The notes: a model not told the origin generated them from the sequence alone. Counted from the stretch's first letter, positions 46,381-55,215 are shown. The stretch is 64,000 bases of DNA from UBA6623 sp965217195 (GCA_965217195.1 CBDCHL010000002.1:248001-312000), one strand, 5' to 3'. Made by a program: numbers and translations.

Positions 46381-47720
46381 CTGAGTCTCGCATAATATAC
46401 TGTCAATCGAGACAAAGAGAAGACTGTTTCCAGAAAGCGGTAATCAAGCGCGGTTTGCGGCGCATTCGCCGCAGCGCTTTGCGGGCGCGCTCGTCGAGTT
46501 CCCAGTAGTCCTTCGGGCAGACGTTGGGCAACTCGTGCTGCTTCCAGTACGCCCAAATGTATTCCACCGGGTTCAACTCCGGCGCATAGGGCGGCAAGTA
46601 CTCCGTTGCGATGTGATCCTCGGAGAGCTGGATGAACTCCCGCACCAGGCGGCTGCGCATAATATACTGTCAATCGAGACAAAGAGAAGACTGTTTCCAG
46701 AAAGCGGTAATCAAGCGCGGTTTGCGGCGCATTCGCCGCAGCGCTTTGCGGGCGCGCTCGTCGTTCCCAGTAGTCCTTCGGGCAGACGTTGGGCAACTCG
46801 TGCTGCTTCCAGTACGCCCAAATGTATTCCACCGGGTTCAACTCCGGCGCATAGGGCGGCAAGTACTCCGTTGCGATGTGATCCCTGGATGAAGCACCAC
46901 TGCGGTGCGCCGGCAGCCGGTCCCAGACGATCAGCAGTGGGCCGTCGATGTGGCGCACCAAAGCCTTCAGGAAGTCGATGACCTCCAGCTCGCCGATCGC
47001 GCCGGGATAGAGCCGGAAGTAAAAGTTGCGCAACGTCAGCCCGGCCGACACCGACAGCTTGTCCCAGTTGAAGTTGAACTCCAACACCGGTGTCTCGCCG
47101 CGCGGCGCCCAGGTGCGGCAACGATGCGGCTTCTGACTCAATCCGCTTTCGTCGATGAAGACGATCGTACGTTCTTCTTTGCGGGCTTTTTTTTAATGGC
47201 CGGCCAAGTCTTGCGCTGCCAGCCGCGGATGGCCTCTTCGTTGCGCTCCCGCGCTTTGCCGACGGGCCGTTGCGGGCTCCAACCGAGCGCCCGCAGGATC
47301 TTCCAGACATGGCCCTCGTGATAGCGCACGCCGAACTCGTCTCCGATCAGACGAGCGACCCGCGGACAGCTCCACAGCGGCGTCGGGAAGCCGTGCGCCT
47401 CGGGGCCTTCCAGCAGCAACGCCTCGAGGCGTTCGAGCTGCGCGGCGTCCAACAGCGGCTTACGGCCGGCGCGGCCGGCCTGGCGCAACCCGGCTTCGCC
47501 GTCACGCCGGTATCGTCGCAGCCACTCGCTGACGCTTTGCCGCGCGACCTTCAATCGCCTCGCTGTCTCGGACTGACTACAGCCTTGCTCGACCAACCGG
47601 ATCGCTTTGAAACGGCGCTTCTCCAGGGCCTCGAAATCCCGCCGTACGCCTTTTGTATTTCCCATACATACAAAGACGTACGTACCCCAAAAAGGTGTCA
47701 CTTTATTTTGCGAGATTCAA
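46381..47720 (-). mobile_element. IS630-family insertion sequence, copy C (internally rearranged)
   Basis: The element is flanked by TA at 46379-46380 and 47721-47722 and has the same ends as copy A. It is 1340 bp, 247 bp longer than the others. Block 46381-46657 matches copy A 3185-3461; the sequence then jumps back to the equivalent of 3195 and repeats the 3' end of the transposase. Within the repeat, 2 bases are missing in the stretch CGTCG(AG)TTCCCAG, and about 18 more bases are lost near 46885-46905. The jump point has 2-base microhomology. The original target sequence is intact apart from the TA duplication. Confidence 0.9.
46403..47701 (-). pseudogene. IS630 transposase, copy C, broken catalytic half
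   Basis: The HTH-containing first frame (47701-47138) is identical to the other copies and the run of eight A is present at 47187-47194. The catalytic half is interrupted by the partial duplication and small deletions near 46760 and 46890, so the DDE domain cannot be read in one frame and the region between the second Asp and the Glu is scrambled. A second intact copy of the 3' end lies at 46403-46660. This copy could only move if a product were supplied by copy A or B. Confidence 0.85.
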
Positions 47721-47889
47721 TAGTGAAACTGCGGGGTGTCTAGCGCCCGCCTCGACCTTATTCTGGTTACCGGGAACCCTTTCGGGCGAATGGGGGCCGC
47801 CGGGCTCGCCTGTCCAACGGAGCGCCTTGTCTCGAAGTCCCGGTTGCCCGAATCTCGCGGAACAACCTCCGCAACGGAGTACACACACA

Positions 47890-48069
47890 ATGGCAAGCCG
47901 ACGCGAAACACTGAGTCAACGACTCGACCGCATCGAGAAACGAGCTCCCGAACGCAAGAAGCGGATCATCGTCGTGACCGAAACTCCCTCAGTGGACTCG
48001 TTGCCCGAGGTGGGGGAGGCTGAGAGCGTCCCAAAGGACGACTCCGCCGCTAACGATGAAGCTGATTAG
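47890..48069 (+). CDS. Small charged hypothetical protein
   Basis: ATG 47890 with CGGAG about 10 bases upstream encodes 59 residues. The first half (MASRRETLSQRLDRIEKRAP then ERKKRIIVVTET) is a basic helix and a short strand; the second half is acidic and likely disordered. I recognise no family. It lies between IS630 copy C and the microcompartment locus, with its own ribosome site and typical codon use. It may be a leftover of a gene cut by copy C or a real small protein. Confidence 0.45.
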   Translation: MASRRETLSQRLDRIEKRAPERKKRIIVVTETPSVDSLPEVGEAESVPKDDSAANDEAD

Positions 48070-48226
48070 GACACCTACCGGCGCGTAGGCTTGGCGTGAT
48101 GCGGCCTTCCGGGCTTTGCGGTAATTCCCACTCGCGCGCACTTCGCGATCCACCTCTGCGTCCGCCCGCCGCGGATCCCCTTTGCTTTACATTGTCTTGC
48201 GGCCCGCGCTACGATACGAAGTTCGA

Positions 48227-49018
48227 ATGGTCAAGACCGAACGGGAATATCGACACGATATCGTCGACATTGGAAGGCTCGTTTTCGAAAAAGGATGGGT
48301 CGCCGCCAACGACGGCAACATCTCGATTCGCCTGGACCACGAGCGCATCCTTGCCACGCCCACCGGCGTGAGCAAGGGGATGATGCGCCCCGACGATTTG
48401 ATCATCGTCGACAACGACGGCAACAAACTGGCCGGACATCTTGAGCGCACCTCGGAGATCGCGATGCACATGACGATCTACAAGATGCGTCCCGATGCTC
48501 TGTCGGTTGTGCACGCTCATCCGCCGGTCGCGACGGGCTTCGCGGCCGCGGGGTTATCGCTGAATAAGGCGCTGTTGCCGGAGGTCGTGATCGGGCTGGG
48601 ATGCGTCCCGCTGGCGGATTACGGCTTGCCGGGGACCCCGGCGCTGACCGAGCCGATGCTGCCGCTGATCCCCAAATACGACGCTATTTTGTTGGCTAAT
48701 CACGGTGCCGTCAGCTACGGCAAGGACGTGCATCAAGCTTATTTCCGCATGGAAACCGTTGAGCACTTTGCGCGCATCAACTTTGTGGCGGAGATGCTGG
48801 GAGGAGCGCGGTCTCTGCCGCGCGGCGAAGTCGACAAGCTTTTCGAGGCGCGGGGACGTTACGGTGTACAGTCGAATGCCGTGCAGCAGCCCGGCTGCCC
48901 GATTTCGGCCGAAGATGCCATGGCCGGCGTCCAAGGAGCCGACGGTCAAGAACGCTTTTCAGTCACGCGAGACGAGTTGGTTCAACTCGTCGAGGAAGCC
49001 GTGCGGGTTAGGCAATAG
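48227..49018 (+). CDS. Class II aldolase (L-fuculose/rhamnulose-phosphate type) with C-terminal targeting helix
   Basis: ATG 48227 (MVKTEREYRHDIVDIGRLVF) gives 263 residues; the longer frame from 48182 adds unlikely sequence. AANDGNISIRLD, VVHAHPPVATGFA (HxH zinc motif), LPEVVIGLGCVPLADYGLPG and ILLANHGAVSYGKD identify the class II aldolase family. Such enzymes split L-fuculose-1-phosphate or L-rhamnulose-1-phosphate to lactaldehyde and dihydroxyacetone phosphate. After the core fold, a linker leads to a short amphipathic helix at the end (RFSVTRDELVQLVEEAVRVR), resembling encapsulation peptides of microcompartment enzymes. The shell gene follows 24 bp later, which supports the signature enzyme role. 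Confidence 0.9.
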   Translation: MVKTEREYRHDIVDIGRLVFEKGWVAANDGNISIRLDHERILATPTGVSKGMMRPDDLIIVDNDGNKLAGHLERTSEIAMHMTIYKMRPDALSVVHAHPPVATGFAAAGLSLNKALLPEVVIGLGCVPLADYGLPGTPALTEPMLPLIPKYDAILLANHGAVSYGKDVHQAYFRMETVEHFARINFVAEMLGGARSLPRGEVDKLFEARGRYGVQSNAVQQPGCPISAEDAMAGVQGADGQERFSVTRDELVQLVEEAVRVRQ

Positions 49019-49042
49019 AATTCGGAGGAGGTAGGAAAATCA

Positions 49043-49321
49043 ATGGGCGAAGCCCTGGGAATGATTGAAACACGAGGCTTGGTCGCTTTGATCGAAGCCG
49101 GCGATGCCATGGTCAAAGCAGCCAACGTTACTCTGGTCGGCTGGGAAAAAATCGGGTCGGGTTATGTCACCGTGCTTTGTCGCGGTGACGTCGCCGCCGT
49201 GAAAGCCGCTACCGACGCGGGCGCGGCCGCGGCCCGTCGAGTGGGCGAGCTGCTCGCGGTTCACGTAATTCCGCGACCTCACACCAGCCTGGATGATATT
49301 TTCAATATCTCCGCCAAGTAA
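49043..49321 (+). CDS. Microcompartment hexameric shell protein (BMC-H)
   Basis: The 92-residue protein is a single Pfam00936-type BMC domain. It opens GEALGMIETRGLVALIEAGD, has MVKAANVTLVGWEKIGSGYV with the pore loop KIGSG, and ends with VHVIPRPHTSLDDIF. This is close to EutM/PduA-type tiles that form the flat facets of the shell. The start has GGAGGAGG upstream (49024-49031). Only one hexamer gene is present here, so facets would be built from one type unless other genes exist elsewhere in the genome. It sits between the aldolase and the pentamer genes. Confidence 0.95.
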   Translation: MGEALGMIETRGLVALIEAGDAMVKAANVTLVGWEKIGSGYVTVLCRGDVAAVKAATDAGAAAARRVGELLAVHVIPRPHTSLDDIFNISAK

Positions 49322-49346
49322 GTCCGGCTGAACAAGGACGCCTCGC

Positions 49347-49634
49347 ATGATCCTTGCGCACGTCGCAGGTACCGTTGTCGCTACTCGGAAAGACCCTCGC
49401 CTGGAGGGGAGGAAGCTGCTCGTTCTGCAGTTGGTCTCGCCGACAGGTAAGAAGCGGGATGCTTTCGTCGTCGCCGTAGACACGGTCGGGGCGGGTGTTG
49501 GGGAACGAGTCATCGCCGTGCAAGGCGGCTCCGCCCGCATGGCGCAGGGTTGCAAAGATAGTCCTGTCGACACCGCGATTGTCGGCATTGTCGATGCGAT
49601 CGACCTCGACGAACCCGGCGGGAGAGGAGCCTGA
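49347..49634 (+). CDS. Microcompartment pentameric vertex protein 1 (BMC-P, EutN/CcmL)
   Basis: A 95-residue EutN/CcmL-type protein: MILAHVAGTVVATRKDPRLE, GRKLLVLQLVSPTG, FVVAVDTVGAGVGERVIAVQ, and VDTAIVGIVDAIDL. Pentamers of this fold cap the vertices of the shell. It starts 25 bp after the hexamer gene and its stop TGA at 49632-49634 is followed by the next vertex gene at 49637. Confidence 0.93.
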   Translation: MILAHVAGTVVATRKDPRLEGRKLLVLQLVSPTGKKRDAFVVAVDTVGAGVGERVIAVQGGSARMAQGCKDSPVDTAIVGIVDAIDLDEPGGRGA

Positions 49635-49636
49635 CC

Positions 49637-49930
49637 GTGCGTCTGGGCCGCGTAGTCGGACGCCTGTGGTGCTCGGCCAAGGACGAATCGCTTGAAGGCC
49701 GCAAGCTGTTGGTGATTCAACCGATTACCGCCAGCGGCAGCGACATGGGCAATGAGCTGATTGCCCTTGACGCGGTTGGCGCGGGCGCGGGCGAGACCAT
49801 TTACTGGTGCCGCGGCCGCGAGGCTTCCTTCGCTTTCCGCCCCGACGCGGTTGGCTCCGATGCTTCCGTCGTGGGAATTGTCGATCCTCCGCCCACGACC
49901 GCTTCTTCGCGACAAGAAGGCGCCCTATGA
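49637..49930 (+). CDS. Microcompartment pentameric vertex protein 2 (BMC-P)
   Basis: The start is GTG 49637, 3 bp after the previous stop. The 97-residue product (MRLGRVVGRLWCSAKDESLE, then GRKLLVIQPITASGS, ELIALDAVGAGAGETIYWCR, ASVVGIVDPPP) has the EutN fold but carries Cys and Trp in the strand equivalent to the vertex pore and a longer C-terminal tail. It overlaps the third vertex gene by four bases. Confidence 0.92.
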   Translation: MRLGRVVGRLWCSAKDESLEGRKLLVIQPITASGSDMGNELIALDAVGAGAGETIYWCRGREASFAFRPDAVGSDASVVGIVDPPPTTASSRQEGAL

Positions 49931-50202
49931 TCATCGGGCGCGTTGTCGGCGAGACGGTCGCTACACAAAAGCACCCGAGCCACGAAGGACTCAAGCTGCT
50001 GATCGTGGCGCCCGCCGATCTCGAGGGTGAACCGCTCAAGGACACCGCCCCTTTCGTGGCCGTCGATTCCGCCGACGCGGGTGTCGGTGATCAAGTTCTG
50101 CTTGCGACCGACGGCTGGGCCGCAATGACCGCGATCGACCGTCTCGGTTCCCCCATCGACGCCGCCGTCGTCGGCGTGATCGATCACATCGACACGGCCT
50201 AA
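49927..50202 (+). CDS. Microcompartment pentameric vertex protein 3 (BMC-P)
   Basis: ATG 49927 overlaps the previous stop as ATGA. The 91-residue EutN-type protein (MIIGRVVGETVATQKHPSHE, GLKLLIVAPADLEGE, FVAVDSADAGVGDQVLLATD, VVGVIDHIDTA) closes the shell gene set. The three paralogues differ along their whole length, so they are not recent copies and may give vertices of different properties. The aldehyde dehydrogenase gene starts 50 bp later. Confidence 0.93.
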   Translation: MIIGRVVGETVATQKHPSHEGLKLLIVAPADLEGEPLKDTAPFVAVDSADAGVGDQVLLATDGWAAMTAIDRLGSPIDAAVVGVIDHIDTA

Positions 50203-50251
50203 CGGGCGCTCGGCCCGAAGTCCGGCGAAATGATCGCCTAAGGACAATCCC

Positions 50252-51721
50252 ATGCAACTGATCGCCAACTACATCGACGGCCGGTGGTTGACGCCTGACG
50301 CCCCGCGGGCCTCCGAAGTCATCAACCCGGCCACGGCCGAGGTGCTGGGCACCGTGCCGCTCGACGGCTCCGAAAGCGCGGTGGATGCCGTGGAAGCCGC
50401 TGCGCGAGCGTTTCCGAAATGGCGTCGAACTCCCCCGGGCGAGCGCATCCAGTATCTGTTCCGGTTCAAGCAACTTCTGGAAGACAACTTCGATGACATT
50501 GCCCGCACGACGACGCTCGAAAACGGCAAGACCCTAGCCGAGTCGCGCGGCGAACTGCGTCGCGGGATCGAGAATGTCGAGGTCGCCTGCGGCATCCCCA
50601 CCCTGATGCAGGGCTACAACCTCGAGGACATCGCCCCGGGTATCGACGAAATCATGATCCGCCAGCCGCTCGGCGTCGTTGCGGTCATTACGCCCTTCAA
50701 CTTTCCCGCGATGATTCCGCTCTGGTTCCTGCCCTACGCGATGGCTTGCGGAAACACGGTAGTTCTGAAGCCTTCCGAGAAGGTACCACTGACCGTCGAG
50801 AAGATCGTCCGGTTACTTGACAGCCTCGACCTACCCGCCGGCGTGGTCAACTTCGTTAATGGTGGCAAAGGCGCGGTCGACGCGTTGCTCGATCACCCGG
50901 CCGTTCGAGCCATAAGCTTCGTGGGCTCGACGCCGGTGGCGAAGTACATCTATGCCCGAGGATCGGAGCGCGGCAAGCGGGTGCAGTGCCAGGGCGGCGC
51001 CAAGAACCATGTGGTCGTTATGCCCGATGCCGACCTCGACACGACCGTCGAAATTGTCAGCGACAGCGCCTTCGGTTGCGCCGGCCAGCGCTGCCTGGCT
51101 GTCTCCACGGCTGTCACCGTCGCTGAGGCTAAGGAAAGCTTTCGGGACGCTGTTGTCGATACAGCATCGAAGCTAGCGGTAGGTTTTGGGTTGGACGACG
51201 GTATTCGGATGGGGCCGGTCATCACGCCGCAAAGCAAAACGCGCATCGAAGGCCTCATCGAGCAGGGCGCGGCCGAGGGAGCTCAAGCGGTGCTCGACGG
51301 GCGCGGCGCGGAGGTTCCGGATTACGAAAACGGTAATTTCTTGCGCCCTACCGTGCTCGACGGCGTTTCTCCCGAAAGCACTCTTTCCAAAACTGAAATC
51401 TTCGGGCCGGTCTTGAGTCTCGTTCACGCCGATACCCTCGACGAGGCGATCGAGATCATTGCGGCGAATCCTTTCGGAAATGCTTCCTCGATCTTCACCA
51501 GCGACGGCGCCGCCGCCCGCAAGTTCCGCTATGATGTGCCCACAGGCAATGTCGGCGTCAACATCGGCGTCGCCGCTCCCATGGCGTATTTTCCCTTCAG
51601 CGGCTGGAAAGATAGTTTCCTAGGCGTGATGCACGGCCAAGGGCGCGACGCGATTGAGTTCTACACCGACAAAAAAGTCGTCGTCGAGCGCTGGCCGAAG
51701 GATTGGTCCCGAAGGTTCTGA
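50252..51721 (+). CDS. Aldehyde dehydrogenase, methylmalonate-semialdehyde dehydrogenase (MmsA) type
   Basis: The 489-residue protein has catalytic Cys281 in GCAGQRCLAVS. The segment where hydrolytic enzymes carry the general-base Glu (ELGG) reads QCQGGAKNH, the MmsA pattern, and the end EFYTDKKVVVERW is typical of MmsA. MmsA enzymes are CoA-acylating and act on methylmalonate or malonate semialdehyde. Here, after the aldolase and shell genes, an aldehyde such as lactaldehyde is the likelier substrate. No N- or C-terminal extension resembling a targeting peptide is seen, so whether it is packed inside the shell is unclear. MmsA use in a microcompartment is unlike the PduP/EutE type common elsewhere. 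Confidence 0.9.
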   Translation: MQLIANYIDGRWLTPDAPRASEVINPATAEVLGTVPLDGSESAVDAVEAAARAFPKWRRTPPGERIQYLFRFKQLLEDNFDDIARTTTLENGKTLAESRGELRRGIENVEVACGIPTLMQGYNLEDIAPGIDEIMIRQPLGVVAVITPFNFPAMIPLWFLPYAMACGNTVVLKPSEKVPLTVEKIVRLLDSLDLPAGVVNFVNGGKGAVDALLDHPAVRAISFVGSTPVAKYIYARGSERGKRVQCQGGAKNHVVVMPDADLDTTVEIVSDSAFGCAGQRCLAVSTAVTVAEAKESFRDAVVDTASKLAVGFGLDDGIRMGPVITPQSKTRIEGLIEQGAAEGAQAVLDGRGAEVPDYENGNFLRPTVLDGVSPESTLSKTEIFGPVLSLVHADTLDEAIEIIAANPFGNASSIFTSDGAAARKFRYDVPTGNVGVNIGVAAPMAYFPFSGWKDSFLGVMHGQGRDAIEFYTDKKVVVERWPKDWSRRF

Positions 51722-52203
51722 CGGCCGCTCTGCTGAGTCACTAAGGAGCCCCTCGGTACAATTAGGCTAGCGTCGGGTGCACGATTTCGCTCGGCGATCG
51801 GACCGACGAATCGGATTATGGCGCCGGCGAAGGACCAACAGGTCGTCTTTCATCCCATTCTGCTGGCGATCTATCCAATCGTCTTTCTCTACGCATCGAA
51901 CCGCGAAGCGTTGGACTTTTCGGTTCTGTTCGGCCCTCTGTTCGTCAATATCGCGGTTGTGTCTCTGTTGTGGTGGCTCCTCCACTGGCGAGTGCGTAGC
52001 GTTAAGCTCTCAGCGCTCTACACGTCGGTGATTGTTCTCGGCTTCTACTCCTTCGGTGCGGTGCACGAAATCTTCGACAGGTGGTCGTGGGAACAAGGTT
52101 TTGTGAATGTTTCGAATACGGCGAAGCTTGTGGGGGCGTGCTTATTGGTCGTCCTCGTTTGCGCGGGCTTGTGGTTGACGCTGAGGAAACACGTAGGCAC
52201 GGT

Positions 52204-53773
52204 TGTCCTGGTTCAGCCGGAACGGGAGAGTGAGCGCTCCGCGTTAGTGTAGATGGCGCCCTGCGGGCGGGGATTTTCAAGGCATCAGGGTCTATCGATC
52301 CGATGGGGCTTTGGGACGAGCGCGAAAGGTGACTTCCGCGCCCGTGATCATCGTCTCGATGAGCCCGCCGGGCTATCCCTCGGCAGGGTTGCTTCCCAGC
52401 AGAGCCCGCTTCCGTTTTACCCGGCAACGCCATTGTAACTCGATCGGTCAAGCTGCTTGCTGACGGCGTAACTGACGTTGCCGTCGAGCGTGCTCCAGTT
52501 TCCGGTCGCGGGCGGCATGGATCTGGGCTTGGCGACCGGTCAGCATATCCAGAGGCGTCACGTATCCGATCGCGCTGTGCAGCCGCACCGTGTTGTAATG
52601 CACGACATAACGCTCGATCAGCCGCCGCGCATCCTCGGGCGTCAGCGGCACGCCGGGCCGAATGCATTCGCTCTTCAACGACTGGTGCCAACGCTCCAAC
52701 TTGCCGTTGGATTGCGGATAGTAAGGCGACGTTCTCACGTGCGTCATGCCCGAGATGCGAATGAATTCCTTGAAGTCCTTGGCGATAAACTGCGGCCCGT
52801 TGTCGGAGATGATCCGCGGTTGGGCCTGCGGATATTTCTCCTTGGCGGCCTCGAGAATGATCTCGACATCGACTTCCCTCATCGCCTCGCGCAAGTCCCA
52901 CTGCACGATCGCACGGCTGTAGCCGTCCAGCACGCTGCATAGGTAATAAAACGTGCTGGAGACATTGAGGTAAGAAACGTCGATATGCCAATGTTGATGC
53001 GGTTCCGGCGGCTGTTGGAAACCCGTGCCTTTCTTCGACTGCTTGCCATTCCATTGGCGCAGCAGGCCCGCTCGATGCAGAACTCGCCACACGCTCGAGG
53101 GGCTGACGGCCGCGATGTCGGCGTCCAACATCATGTAGCTCAAGCGGCGGTATCCTTCCAACGGATGCTTCAGGTGAAAGTCGACGATGGCTTGTTTCTC
53201 CCAGGGTTCGAGCCAGTGATCGCGCGGGACCCAACCGTTGTGTTCGTTGACCGAGCCGTAGCGTTTCCGCCAGGAGTAGAATTTGCCGGGCGAGATGCCG
53301 AGCCACGGGATAAAACACCCGACCCCGATCTCGGTCTTGAGCGACCAACGCCGAACGAAATCGACGATCTGGTCGCGGACATCGGGCTCGGTCCAGGTTC
53401 CGGTTAGAGTTCCCCAAGGCTTTTTTTTAACGCGATGTGCTCGGCCATCAGCTCGACGAGAACTTCGTCCTTGGTTCGGATTTTCTTCTCCAGCCGCGCG
53501 ATGCGTTCCCGCTCGGGTTGGCGACTGCTGCGGTTCTTGGTCTGGAAAGCGGCGGCGCCGTTCTCGAAGAACTCTTTCTGCCAACGATAGAAAACCGTCG
53601 GCTGAAGTACCAGCTGGTCGCAGAGCTTCGAGACCGGCTCGTTGTCAATCAAATGCCGCCTCAGAACGGCGACCTTCTCTTCGGCTGTGTAGTGCTTTCG
53701 TTGCTTTCTCATGCGTCCTCTCCGTTAGCTTAACGGCGGAACGCTTTTCTCCTGTTCCAGCTGAGGCGGGACA
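52204..53773 (-). mobile_element. IS3-family insertion sequence
   Basis: The 1570-bp element has imperfect inverted repeats starting TGTCC: left TGTCCTGGTTCAGCCGGAAC and, read inward from the right, TGTCCCGCCTCAGCTGGAAC, with 21 of 26 bases matching over the full repeat. CGGT is present on both sides (52200-52203 and 53774-53777), a 4-bp target duplication. The intact paralogue at 55216 has CGGT once at the same place. The 244 bp between the left end and the orfB stop hold no gene. Confidence 0.93.
52448..53712 (-). CDS. IS3-family transposase OrfAB (with -1 frameshift)
   Basis: OrfA (53712-53404, 102 residues) has the helix-turn-helix YTAEEKVAVLRRHLIDNEPV followed by a Leu-rich helix. OrfB (from 53584 in the other frame to 52448) has the integrase core: HWHIDVSYLNV, RIISDNGPQF and NGKLERWHQSLK contribute the three acidic residues. 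Eight T at 53421-53428 (eight A on the coding strand) lie in the overlap, a suitable -1 slippage site that fuses the two frames after ALKK. OrfA ends SLGEL, which lies just past the slip. Structure is typical of the IS3 family; the subgroup is not certain. Confidence 0.92.
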
Positions 53774-55215
53774 CGGTGACTTACGTCGTCAACATCGTGG
53801 GCACGGTATTGGTTTGCGCGCCGATGGGAGAAATCACCGTCGGGACGTATCAAACATTCGTGTTGGGCGATCTGATCCCCGACCGAACCGAGTTCGAAGC
53901 GATTCCGCTTGCCATGCAGAGTGCCGAGAATCGGCCGGATATCTATTACATCGTCCTCGACGGCTACGGCCGCGAGGACTTGCTGGCCGAGGAGTACGCT
54001 CACGACAATTCCGCTTTTCTCGATTCGCTGCGCGAGCAAGGCTTCTACGTCGCCTCGCGGAGTCGCGCAAACTATCCGTGGACCTTAGGTTCGCTCGCCT
54101 CCTCGCTCAACTTCGCCTACTTGAACGAGCCGCTGGGAGAGGATCTCCGTCCCTACGCGAACAAGTTCTTTTTGCGCGAGCTGTTGCAGGGGAACCGCGC
54201 GATGCGACACTTGCGGGCTGCCGGCTATCGCACGATCGTCTATGAGAGCCAGTACTACGAAATCAAGTTAAGTGAGGCCGACCGGACTGTAACCGCATCG
54301 TGGTCGCCGACTCCGTTTTCGATGGCTATTCTACAAATGACGCCGATGCCCTCTTTGTTGCGGCGCGCCGGACACCCGCTGTTTTTTGATCTGCACCGCG
54401 CTCGAATCCTTTCGACTCTCGATCGCCTTCCCGAGGCCGCCCGGGAGCCGTCGCCCAAATTCGTTTTCGCGCATCTGATGTACGCCCACACTCCGTTCGT
54501 GTTCGACGCCGACGGCGGGAGTCAAGACCCGGGTGGCTTCTATGGTTGGTGGCCGTCGAAAGGAACGAGTATCGACGGGTTTCGACGGACCTATTCGGGA
54601 CAGCTCGCTTATCTCAACACAAGACTCCAAACCACGATACGTCGGATCATCACCGAATCCCCTCGCCCTCCGGTGATTATCCTTCAAGGAGACCACGGTC
54701 CCCAGTTAGGAGTAAGCCCGGTCAGTCTCGACGAGACTGACGTACGCGGACGATACTCGATTTTCAATGCCTATTTATTTCCGAGAGGCGGCGCTGAAAA
54801 GCTTTACGACACCATCACTCCCGTAAATAGCTTTCGCGTGTTGTTCAATCACTATTTCGGCACTTCCTATCCCTTGCTCGAAGACAAGAGTTACTACACA
54901 TCGAGTCGCTACTTCTACGATTTCGAGCTAGTCCCCGAGCGGCGCTTCCGCAAACCCTAGAGAACAGCCGCGCGGGGAACCTTCGTTAGCTGCGGCGAGC
55001 AGGCAGCAGGAGTAAAAAGAAGTGAGTGCGCACAGGAATAATGGAATGTCACGGCGAAGCAACCGCCGGCCAGCCTGACGAGGGGCTCAAAGACAGTCCA
55101 GTCGACACCGTGGGCGTCGGCCCGACGGTCGCTCGTCCGAGTTCATTGCGGGGACTCGGTACAATGAAAGTGCGTAGCTGGGTGCGATCCCGCGCCCGGC
55201 CCTCCGAATCGCGTA

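Larger units (their letters stand above)
51818..54960 (+). pseudogene. Membrane sulfatase/LTA synthase-like protein, copy 1, split by an IS3 element
   Basis: The 5' part (51818-52203) encodes four membrane segments and the 3' part (53778-54960) the soluble catalytic domain. Removing 52204-53773 and one CGGT rejoins GTV-TYVVNIVGT in frame and gives 522 residues, exactly the length of copy 2. The first 800 bases or so differ from copy 2 at only a few positions, whereas the C-terminal third is clearly diverged. As it stands the product ends at 52252 after membrane segments only. It is probably inactive. Confidence 0.88.

Noticed and set aside
46275..47141. 288-codon minus-strand frame across IS630 copy C
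   Set aside because: It is a chimera made by the partial duplication and a 2-base deletion in the transposase; it includes translated out-of-frame IS sequence and is not a gene.
52204..52447. Possible extra passenger gene in the IS3 element
   Set aside because: The 244 bp between the left end and the transposase stop have no start with a ribosome site and no protein-like frame.
53283..54245. Plus-strand frame of 320 codons across the IS3 edge
   Set aside because: It runs from antisense IS3 sequence into a wrong frame of the sulfatase-like gene, so it is an artefact of the insertion.
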